A stretch of DNA of 64,000 bases from Takakia lepidozioides (Eukaryota > Streptophyta > Takakiopsida > Takakiales > Takakiaceae): contig CM060731.1 of assembly GCA_030704615.1 (NCBI GenBank), positions 43,214,001-43,278,000 on the forward strand, written 5' to 3'. Shown here one piece after another: positions 55,607 through 64,000 of the stretch; the stretch's first letter is position 1, and each line of letters begins with the position of its first letter. The notes below the pieces were generated by a model. The model ran no database searches. It saw only the letters and a program-made list of their open reading frames with translations, and was not told the DNA's origin. Both the position numbers and the translations under genes were made by a program.

Positions 55607-56449
55607 ATGAGTGATGAAAGAGAAGCTAGACTCCAGAGATATTCAGCAAAAAGAGAAAGTTATCTGAAAGCTTATTGTCCATATCTTTGGGAGAGAGGAA
55701 TAGACATAGGGGAATCATCTAGACCTCTCACACCATTAAGATCAGAGAGTACATCACCCATACCGGAAGAACTAGAGTTGGATGCCACTCCTTCTTTTTC
55801 TTTGCAAGAAAGATTAAGGGAATTGGTACGGGAAGAAGATCAATCACGAGGTGAAAGATCTGAGGTACATCCCTGGATAAAAGATTTGACAGAAATCTTT
55901 GATAAGAGTTGGCATGGAACACCAAAAGCAGGAACTCCAGTTTCTGAAACGGAAGGTGAAGAAGGAGGAGAGGATGTGGCAGAGCCAACAGAGAGTTCAG
56001 ACTCTCCAACACCATTGCAGTTGAGTTACATGAGTGAAGAAGAAACCCAAGGGCAGAACTTGGAGGATGAAAATAGAGAGAAGAAATTGGAAGAGGAAGA
56101 GAATGAAGAAGTAGACCCAACAGCTGAGGTTGAGACTACAACCAGGACATCCCAACCCGTTGGACCTGGATCAAGTGGAGCACTTGGATCACAGACCAAC
56201 GAAGGTGTCGGCTCAGGGGGATCAGGCGGGCAGCCTGGATCTGGCTCTGGGGTGACAGGGAGTGTGGGAAGTAGTGCAACTAGAGCTGGGAATACTGTGA
56301 ATATCGTGGGGCCAGTAGTAGGGATTGCTCAGGGGCCACCACTGGGTGGAAGATCCACCACAACTACAACAGGTCCTCAAGGACCAGCACCAGCAAGGGT
56401 GCCAGCATCTGTCAGTGGGCAGAGGGTAGGGCCACAGATGGCGTTATAA
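55607..56449 (+). CDS. Gypsy 3 acidic, low-complexity gag N-terminal ORF
   Basis: 280 codons, intact: a basic start (EREARLQRYSAKRESYLKAY), a Glu-rich middle (EEETQGQNLEDENREKKLEE) and a Gly/Ser/Thr-rich end. Probably disordered. The frame ends just before the capsid part, which begins in the next frame at about 56450, so a frameshift may separate them. Confidence 0.5.
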   Translation: MSDEREARLQRYSAKRESYLKAYCPYLWERGIDIGESSRPLTPLRSESTSPIPEELELDATPSFSLQERLRELVREEDQSRGERSEVHPWIKDLTEIFDKSWHGTPKAGTPVSETEGEEGGEDVAEPTESSDSPTPLQLSYMSEEETQGQNLEDENREKKLEEEENEEVDPTAEVETTTRTSQPVGPGSSGALGSQTNEGVGSGGSGGQPGSGSGVTGSVGSSATRAGNTVNIVGPVVGIAQGPPLGGRSTTTTTGPQGPAPARVPASVSGQRVGPQMAL

Positions 56450-57553
56450 CCAACACGGGCAAAACCACCTTTTCCAATATATTCAGGAAAGGGGATCCCG
56501 ATGTACACATTAGCCAATTTGAGCACATGTGTATAGTGAATAATGAGAATGGCGATGATGCCAAGATGAGACTGTTTCCTTGTTCCCTTATCAAGAAGGC
56601 AAGTGAATGGTATGCAAGATTCCCTGATAATCATTTCCTAACCTGGAATGGCTTGAATACAACATTCCGAAATAGGTTCAGGACAAGTAAAACTGAGGAT
56701 GAAGTATATGGAAGTTTATAACAGTTAAAGCAAAAGAAGCATGAAACTGTTTGAGGAGTATATGAAAAAAATGGAATTGATGATGAAAAAGCTGGCTACT
56801 GTACCAGCACCAGGTTTACAGAAGACTTGGTTTGTGAGTGGACTAAGACCAGAGTTGCAAAAGAAAGTGGATATGTTACCCCATAATACAGTGGAGGAGG
56901 CATTTGAAACAGCGAACAGAATTGAGCAATTGGGAATGCTCAGGAGAGAGAAAAGGGATGATGAGGACTCTGAGGATGAGTCGGATGAGGAAGAAGTGCA
57001 AGAGCTGAAAAGGAAGAGTAAGAGAAAAGAGAAGTTGAAGAGGGATAACTATGAGAAAAGACTAGAAGAAATCTTGAAGAAGTATGCCACAGAGGCTGCA
57101 ACACATTGGAGGAAGGGTGTTTGGTGTACAAAGTGCCAGAATGAAGGCCATACCACCACTGAATGCCACATGAAGGAGAAACATTGTACTATCTGTAAGA
57201 TGAATAACCATTCTACTGAGAATTGTTACTACAACAGAAGGACAGCTGCTAGAGAACCTAGGCAAGTAAGGGTGCATCAAGTGCAGCCCCAGCCAAGAAG
57301 AAACAGTGATTAGGACCACTATGGTAGGCCTGGTGGTTATAACAATGGCATGGAAGGGAGAGGTAATACAAGAGGGAATTACCAAGGAAATTCCAGAGGC
57401 AACTATCAGGGTAATCCAAGGGGGAATTACCAGCCAGGGAATCAGGATTACAGAAATAATCCTAGAGCAGACCAAGGGCGAGGACCCAATGGTGAAGAAC
57501 TGTGTTACTATTGTAATCAGCCAGGACATTGCAAGGCAGCCTGTCCATTCTAG
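56450..57553 (+). pseudogene. Gypsy 3 gag capsid and nucleocapsid
   Basis: The capsid core is ASEWYARFPDNHFLTWNGLN and FRNRFRTSKTEDEVY (stop 56721), continuing after a shift with MKKMELMMKKLATVPAPGLQ and FVSGLRPELQKKVDML. Three zinc knuckles follow: CTKCQNEGHTTTEC, CTICKMNNHSTENC and, in another frame, CYYCNQPGHCKAAC. Between them lies a Gly/Asn/Arg repeat region (RGNYQGNSRGNYQGNPRGNY). Confidence 0.75.
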
Positions 57554-57571
57554 ATCAGACACTAGAATGAG

Positions 57572-58453
57572 ATGAGAGCTCCTGTGAATGAGGGCCCAGT
57601 GGTGGCAGCTCACATGGTTAGGCCATGTGTTATACCAGAAGTAAGTACAATGATAGTAACGAGAAGCAAAGCCAAACTAATACCTCCAGTAGAAGAGGAA
57701 GATGATGATAATGAAGATGGCAGTGATGTGCATGAAGATGATAAGGCTTGGAGAGATGAGAAGGAACTGCACAAGGAAGTGGCAGATACCATAAGGGAAA
57801 TGCAGAAGAGTACCTATATTCCTATGGCAGATTCCTCTGATTCTGAAAGAGAAGAAGAAGTGAGTGAGGATGAAAGGAAGAAAGAAGCTGCAGACATGCA
57901 GAGTAATGAAGGGACTTTGGCTGAAGTAATATGCCAGACCAAAGCTGAGATTACCATTGGACAGCTATTGGCTGTGGCACCTTATTGTAGACACAGGCTA
58001 TATCAAGCAATCAATCGAATTGCCCATGTGACAGGAAACACAGACCTGAACAGCAAGGTGACCAGTTATAATGTGAAGCCGGAAGGGCGAGAAACAGTCA
58101 TGGACTTTGATGATTCTATGCCAGTAATCCAATTGAGAATTGGAAGCACAGAACTAACTGATGTACTGATAGATGGAGGCTCTGGAGTGAATATCATGAC
58201 ATACCAATTAAGGCAGAAGCTTGGTCTAAGTAACATGAAACCAGCCCCATTTACAGTAACAATGGCAGATCAAAGAAGTGTACAGCCATTGGGATTGATA
58301 AGAGGAGTTAAGATACAGATTCAAAAGATGATCTTTATGATCACAGCAACTGTGTTGAAAATGGATGAAGTTATGGAAGCTTACTCCTTATTGTTGGGAC
58401 GTCCGTGGCTGAAACAGGCCAGGGTATTCCATGACTGGAATCCCAGTTACTAA
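57572..58453 (+). pseudogene. Gypsy 3 protease region
   Basis: 293-codon frame. The acidic N-terminal half is followed by a retropepsin-like fold: MPVIQLRIGSTELTDVLIDG with the active-site-like VLIDGGSGVNIM, then YSLLLGRPWLKQARVFHDW. IDGGSG in place of DTG/DSG is common among plant gypsy proteases. The frame closes before RT. Confidence 0.75.
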
Positions 58454-58455
58454 CT

Positions 58456-60472
58456 GTGCATAAGGGGATGCACAAGATACAAATTACCACTAAGAAATCT
58501 AGTAGATTACATGCTACGAGAAGACCTCGAGGGGTCAGGGAATATGACGGGAGGGGAGGACTGGATGAGGAGCAGGAAGCTACCATGTTTGCTGCACACC
58601 CAGAGTGGGAACAGGTTGCAGAGATGCAGCTGGAAGGCCTAAGTTGTTTAAAAGGTATCTGTTGTGGTGTAGTGACAGCAACACCAATTGAAGGAGAAAT
58701 AAGCAGTTACCCACCACATTTTTATGAAGAAAGAGAAGGAGAAATGGAAATCCTAGAGGAACCAGCCACTGTGAGTTTACAGGATGAAGTGGTGACTAGT
58801 TGGACAATCACAGCTGATGAGCAGTTGAGAGAAGTGTATGTGGGAACTGAAGAGGAACCGAGGATGGTGAAGGTAGGGGCTGATTTGGAGCCAGAATTGA
58901 GGAAGCTAAGAGTTTGTTCATCAAATACAAAGATGTATTTGCTTGGAGCTACGAGGATCTAAAAGGGATACCACCTGAGATCTGTCAGCATAAGATTGAA
59001 CTGGAACCAGGGTCAGTACCAATCAAATAGGCAAGGTACAGAATGAATCCCAACTATGCACAAAAGGTTGGAGAAGAGATCAAGAAGATGGCTGAGGCTA
59101 AGTTTATATACCCGATAGAGTATACAACTTGGTTGTCACCCATTGTGATAGTTCCCAAGAAGAATGGTAAACTGAGAGTTTGTGTGAACTATAAGAAATT
59201 GAATGCTTGCACGAAGAAAGATCCTTTTCCTTTGCCATTCACAGAAGCGGTATTGGACACTGTGGCAGGCCATGAGATGTACTCATTCATGGATGGCTTC
59301 AGTGGTTATAATCAAGTGCAAGTGGCAGAAGAAGACCAGGGAAAGACGGCTTTCATCACAGACTGGGGTGCTTATGCATACAAAGTCATGCCTTTTGGAC
59401 TTTGTAATGCACTAGCAACCTTTCAGAGAGTGATAAGTGAATCTTTCATGAGTATCTGGATGATTTCATGCAGGTGTTCTTGGATGATTTCAGTGTGTAC
59501 AGCTCTAAGAATGAGCACTTGCATAAATTGGAGTTATGTTTGGCCAGATGCAGAATGAGAGGTCTGGGCCTGAATCCAGAGAAGTGTACTTTCTGTGTGA
59601 ACTCAGGGGTGCTTCTGGGACACATTGTGGATCCCAGGAAGACAGAGGCCATTAAAGCCTCACCACCACCAGTAAATGTTAAGAGTCTAAGGAGATTCCT
59701 TGGACAAACCAGTTATTACAGAAGATTTGTCAAAAGGTATGCACAGATAGCAGCACCATTGAGCAAGCTTCTGAAGAAAGATGCAGTGTTTGCATGGACA
59801 GCTGAATGTCAACAGGCTTTTGAGGAACTTACATTGTCAGTAACAACTACACCTGTGCTGATTAACCCTCACTGGCATGTAGTATTTCATGTTCACTGTG
59901 ATGCCTCAGGAGAAGCGTTGGGAGCGGTGTTAGCCCAAAATGTTACAGGAAATATAGATTCACCTGTGTACTATGCTAGCAGGTTGATGAACAGTGCTGA
60001 AAGGAACTATAGCACAATTGAAAGAGAAGCACTCGCAATGATTAATGTAGTCAAGAAATTCAGGCATTACCTATTGGGAAGAAAGTTTATGTTTTATGTG
60101 GATCACCGGGCTCTGATATATCTGGTGAACAAACCTTTGATAAGTGGAAGGACAGCGAGGTGGTTAATAATCTTGCACGAGTTTGAGTTCGAAGTTGTTT
60201 ACAAGCCTGGCCGTTTGCATCTTGTGGTAGATCATTTGTCACGCCTAACAACAGGAGAGCCCGCCACAGGAGTAGACGACCAATTACCTGATGCGAGTTT
60301 ATTTGCAATGGAGGTGCAAGGAAGTGCAGATGAATGGTTAGATTGGCAGTGGCCAATCAGATACTACCTTACTCATGGTCAGTGCCCACCTAGTTATGGT
60401 AAGGAGCAGAGGAAGAGAATCGCTATCAAGGCTTTACCTTATACTATGGTAGGGGCAGAATGTATAAGCTAG
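58456..60472 (+). pseudogene. Gypsy 3 reverse transcriptase-RNase H
   Basis: A linker ORF (58456-58962) precedes RT. RT: AKFIYPIEYTTWLSPIVIVP, RVCVNYKKLNACTKKDPFPL, SFMDGFSGYNQVQV, MPFGLCNALATFQRV, then after a shift near 59445 the catalytic VFLDDFSVYSSKN. RNase H: FHVHCDASGEALGAVLAQ, YSTIEREALAMINVVKKF, YVDHRALIYLVN, VVYKPGRLHLVVDHLSR. A stop at 60472 and a shift precede integrase. Confidence 0.85.
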
Positions 60473-61690
60473 GACCTGATGGAGTACTTAAACGATGCTT
60501 GTACCACCATGAAGTAAATAAAGTTTTGGAGGAAGTTCATAAAGGAGTGGCTGGAGGTCATTTGGAGAAGAGACTACCAGTAGGAAGATACTACTTGCAG
60601 GTTACTGGTGGCCAACTTTGTTCAAAGATGTACACAAGTATTGTCAGAGTTGTGATGAATGTCAGAGGCTAGGACATTTGCAGAGATCTGGGAAGATGGC
60701 TTTGCATCCTACGATGCCTACTGAACCATTTCAGAAATGGGGACTAGACTTGTTGGACCAATTAACCCACCGGCCAAGAATACACAGAACAAGTACATAA
60801 TTACAACCACTGATTATACTACGAAGTGGGTGGAAGCTAAAGCTTTGAGGACAACACAGCCAAGTCCACAACAAGGTTCCTGTATGAGAACATACTTACA
60901 CGATTTGGCTGTCCTGGATTTGTTAGTGACAGGGAAGTCACTTCATTAATGAGACCATTGAATTATTGACTAAAGAGTTCATGATTGTGCATAGGAAGAG
61001 TACAACGTATTACCCACAAGGTAATGGGCAGGCAGAGGCTACCAACAAAATACTATGTACTATCTTGGCTAAGATAGTCAATGCAAACAGAACGGATTGG
61101 GATACAAAGCTGCTGACAGCTTTGTGGTCATACAGGACTTCATATAAGTCACCACTAAGTATACACCATTCCAATTAGTTTATGGTATGGAAGCTTTACT
61201 TCCAGTGGAATTCTTGTTACCTACCATGAGAACGGAATGGGGAAAGAGAATGGAATTGGAAGATTCAATTAAGGTCAGGAAACATGAATTATACCATGTG
61301 GAAGAAGTACGTGCTGATGTAGCTGATAACATGACCAAAATTCAGATGAAGAGGAAGGAACAGTTTGATGAAAGCAAGTTAAAGACTTTTAAGACGGGAG
61401 ATTTGGTTTTCTAGTTGCAGAAGAAGGGGAAAATTAAAGCTTCTAAGCTTAAATCACCATGGAAGGGACCTTATGTCATACAGAAGATGTATGATAACAA
61501 CACAGCCATGTTACAAACCATTAACAAGGAGATGCTGGGAAGAGTCAATGCCAATAAGTTGAAGGGGTACAGTGGAATCCATGACAAACCATTGCAGCAC
61601 GATTTGCATGTTGAAACGCAGAAGCAGTCACGGGTTGCGCCAGTGATACCAACAGAGTATGAAGCACTTATCGCTAAGCCGAGTGTATAT
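60460..61690 (+). pseudogene. Gypsy 3 integrase
   Basis: In three or four frames: HHCC end (EVHKGVAGGHLEKR; CQSCDECQRLGHLQ), DDE core pieces ([18 protein letters not shown], a VSDREVTSL segment at about 60930, TTYYPQGNGQAEATNKIL with the Glu), then FQLVYGMEALLPVEF and a C-terminal KLKSPWKGPYVIQKMY. TAG at 61412-61414 splits the last part. Inactive as read. Confidence 0.78.
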
Positions 61691-61860
61691 GATCACAGCC
61701 CATCACAGTGTGACACAGCCTATCACAGCCCATCACAGTGGGACACAGCCTATCACAGCCCATCACAACGTGGCACAACCTATCACAGCTTACCACAGTG
61801 CCACACAGCCTATCACAGCGTACCACAGTATGACACAGCCTGTCACAGCTCAACACAGCC
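61691..61860 (+). repeat. 30-bp tandem array (about 5.7 units) at the 3' end of gypsy 3
   Basis: Unit TATCACAGCCCATCACAGTG plus GGACACAGCC, with substitutions between units. It overlaps the end of the open frame 61415-62143, giving a 10-residue peptide repeat (YHSPSQWDTA). The shared CACAGCC words link it to the array at 54150-54390. Confidence 0.75.
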
Positions 61861-62377
61861 TACCGGGGTTACACAGTCCATAGGACCAGTGACAGGTGGA
61901 CGTGGGTTAACATCCGGTGAGTGGCCGGCGGAAAAGTGGACGAAGGCAGGTTTAGAAATGGACACGTGGACGCCAGGGCGAGACACACAGCCAGTCATGA
62001 ATTGCAAGAACGGGTGTCATCAAGAAAGAAGACAAAATTGGCCGTCAAAGTACCTACCCGGTACAGTAACTAATTGTGGGCCCATTAATGCATTCAGTGC
62101 CAGGGTAACGGAACCCTTTTCGAGTTCAGAAAAAAGAAACTAATGCCACATGTGCTATCCTAGTGGACAGTCCAGGGGGGAAAATCCACGGAAGGGAATT
62201 AAATTACAAAACCAATCACAGAGCCAACAGCCAATCATGAGCCAGAATTACCTGCACAGGGTATTTTCCAAGAAGCAAAATCAAGAATTTAGAGGGATTC
62301 TGAGCGCAAGAGTCGGCGTCGTTCCAAGTAACGGGCGTCTCGACGGGAGAGACAATCAAAGCTATAGCTTTGAAGCT
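61861..62377. other. Non-coding leader between gypsy 3 and the next ORF
   Basis: Contains GGGGGGAAAA at 62174-62183, a possible polypurine tract. No gene is supported; it may be LTR/leader sequence. Confidence 0.35.
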
Positions 62378-64000
62378 ATGGCAGAAATAACAGACTACAC
62401 ACTCGCATTACTACTTACGCAATGGCACAAGGACGGACGAACAGAGAGTATCTTTTCTCTAAATCGATACTTGCAAGCCCCACAGGCTTACAAGCACTTA
62501 CCCATTGCATTCTGCGCCAACCATACTTTGATGCTTTGTGCCCTGCAGGCATTTCTTCAGTTGTTGCAACCAAAACCTTTCTGTTTGTCTAGAATGAAGA
62601 GAGTGAGAGGAATGGAGGATATCAGGGTGAAGAGCACCACAATCTTACAGAAGCAAACGATTGCTGCACCACAGGCAGTGCAGCTACTGAAGGAGCTGCG
62701 ATTGGAGGGATTGCTACGCAAGGACTGGTCCTTGCATCATCGGCAGTTCATGATACAATTTCTTCAAAACTTTGAGCCTCGGACAAGACTTACTCAGGTG
62801 AGGGGAGTAGATATAGAGATTACTCCCCAGTACCTGCAGCAATTGTTTGATTTGTCATCAGGACATGTGGATGTGGATGAGCACAGGGCAAGATTGCAGA
62901 TAGGGAATCTGTTCCAAGAAGGGAGTTTCTTTAAAACTCAAGGTTTTGCTTGTACCAAAGCCGAGTACCCAGGGCTTAGAGAAGTTGGCCAAATCTTGAA
63001 CGTTCTGTTTGCCATGAAACAGAACCAACAGTATTTGAGCAAGTCATTCACAGAGGAGATCCTGAAAGCTTTAAGGGGAGAGGATGTCGCTTGGGTGGAG
63101 TTAATGTACAATGGATTGGTGGACGAGATGAAGAGGTTACAAGGCACTGCTGCTAAGTCTCCAATCATTGTGTCCGGTCCAATCATTGCTCAAATAATTA
63201 TTGATTCTTGCATACTTGATACTCGGGAAAGAAAGGAGATGGGAGTGTTTGAGGCAGAAACCACTACAATTGAAGAGCAAGGCTCTTCACACAGTGAGGG
63301 TGGACTGGCAGCGCAACACCAGTCTAAGAGACAGAGGCGGGGTAAGACTGTAGTGGCGGTTCCACTGGCTTCACGGAAACCGCATGATAATGTTTCCCAA
63401 GCTCTTGTGCAGGAAGGGGCACAGCAGCACAGAGAGCTGCTACTATTGGAAGCAGGGCCTTCAGAGAGGGAAGAGGAAGTCACTTCGATACCACAGCCAC
63501 CACAACCAATTGACTCTGTCATTTTGGAGGTTCCACAACTAGTATATGTTGTGGCATCACCACCAATTGCTCAGGAAGGAGAAAGGTTGGACATTCCCAC
63601 TACAGAGCAGGTCGTGGCCGAAATTGAGAAGGGTGACCTTCTCTATGAAAACTCTAGCTTGGTAAGGGAATCAGTGATTCCAGAGGTGCAGAGGTTGTCC
63701 AGGGGAAACCCTGCTATGCATGTAATACCCACACCTGTGACGGAAGTACCAGGGCTAGAATATCAAGACACTGCAGCACCTGTGGCGGATGAGGTGGTGC
63801 AGGAAGAAAATCTGGTGGGGCAATGGCCTGAATGGTTCGTGAGGCATCACACTGTTGAGGATCAGGGAGAACAGCAGCAAGCTCACCATGATGACCCTCA
63901 GCAGGCCATGCTTATGAGTTCCATAAGCATGACACTTAATTTGTTAAGCACTTATGTGAAATCCCATGTTCCATCTACCCAATTGGCAGCTTTGAGGGAA
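62378..64000 (+). CDS. Long open ORF, retroelement ORF1-like (3' partial)
   Basis: ATG at 62378 opens a frame of 541 codons that runs off the window without a stop. The N-terminal 250 residues are helical and Leu/Gln-rich (ALLLTQWHKDGRTESIFSLN, LLKELRLEGLLRKDW, VRGVDIEITPQYLQQLFDLS). The last block resembles the RG-V-FSP-IN-LP region of plant transposon/Athila-type N-terminal ORFs. Residues 290 onward are Glu/Gln/Pro/Val-rich and probably disordered, including SKRQRRGKTVV (NLS-like). Position after a gypsy element and before a further region suggests the first ORF of a fourth retroelement. Function unknown. Confidence 0.55.
   Translation, partial: MAEITDYTLALLLTQWHKDGRTESIFSLNRYLQAPQAYKHLPIAFCANHTLMLCALQAFLQLLQPKPFCLSRMKRVRGMEDIRVKSTTILQKQTIAAPQAVQLLKELRLEGLLRKDWSLHHRQFMIQFLQNFEPRTRLTQVRGVDIEITPQYLQQLFDLSSGHVDVDEHRARLQIGNLFQEGSFFKTQGFACTKAEYPGLREVGQILNVLFAMKQNQQYLSKSFTEEILKALRGEDVAWVELMYNGLVDEMKRLQGTAAKSPIIVSGPIIAQIIIDSCILDTRERKEMGVFEAETTTIEEQGSSHSEGGLAAQHQSKRQRRGKTVVAVPLASRKPHDNVSQALVQEGAQQHRELLLLEAGPSEREEEVTSIPQPPQPIDSVILEVPQLVYVVASPPIAQEGERLDIPTTEQVVAEIEKGDLLYENSSLVRESVIPEVQRLSRGNPAMHVIPTPVTEVPGLEYQDTAAPVADEVVQEENLVGQWPEWFVRHHTVEDQGEQQQAHHDDPQQAMLMSSISMTLNLLSTYVKSHVPSTQLAALRE

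Larger units (their letters stand above)
54891..61690 (+). mobile_element. Ty3/gypsy element 3, multiply frameshifted
   Basis: Order: unknown ORF (54891-55586), acidic ORF (55607-56449), gag with three zinc knuckles (to 57553), protease (57572-58453), RT-RNase H (58970-60472), integrase (60460-61600). The order PR-RT-RH-IN is that of Ty3/gypsy. Codon and base usage is A/G-rich, unlike gypsy 2. Several frameshifts in pol make it non-autonomous as read. Confidence 0.8.

Noticed and set aside
61691-61860. Regular 30-bp repeats looking like a CRISPR array
   Set aside because: Repeats are contiguous without spacers, diverged, translated in frame, and in a plant retroelement.

Overview
The window is nuclear DNA of a land plant. 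It carries GT-AG spliced genes, a TIMELESS-type replication-fork gene, an ABA/WDS (ASR) stress gene, a plant CYP71-clan P450, many decayed PLS-type PPR-E-DYW organelle RNA-editing genes, and a thick layer of transposons. The number and style of the PPR-DYW copies, the ParB/methyltransferase-bearing MULE and the methyltransferase-bearing gypsy element suggest a seed-free lineage (lycophyte, fern or bryophyte). The species cannot be fixed from sequence alone.

Layout. 1-3728 (+): last six exons of a TIMELESS-like gene. 4517-4979: short hAT-type MITE with 8-bp target duplications. 5851-6697 (+): two-exon ASR gene. 7-10.8 kb: degraded repeats. 10.8-15.6 kb and 17.9-22.1 kb: two pseudogenised PPR-DYW loci made of near-identical PLS triplets, with inverted internal segments; two Helitron-like 3' ends bracket the second locus. 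22.7-25.3 kb: a SINE and hairpin repeats. 25317-27314 (-): three-exon P450 with a 2-bp frameshift.

27901-45389 is a nest. A hAT-like pair of ends with identical 8-bp flanks encloses a truncated Ty3/gypsy element, and that element is split by a 10.6-kb Mutator-like element (29042-39628) with 9-bp target duplications. The MULE carries a MuDR/SWIM transposase gene (+) and, divergently, a ten-exon gene (-) encoding a ParB-like domain joined to a beta-class (N-type) methyltransferase-like domain. Two of that gene's introns hold twelve related 24-bp imperfect palindromes.

48.0-54.4 kb: a second Ty3/gypsy element. Its pol has a Dnmt3-like cytosine-C5 methyltransferase between protease and integrase, and the reverse transcriptase is missing. 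54.9-61.7 kb: a third gypsy element (gag, protease, RT, RNase H, integrase, all frameshifted). 62378 to the window end: a long open ORF that looks like the first ORF of another retroelement.

Most exciting: two unrelated mobile elements in one window each carry a different kind of DNA methyltransferase-like gene, and one also carries a ParB-like domain next to a dispersed set of dyad sites. All these element genes are broken, so this copy is a fossil of the system.
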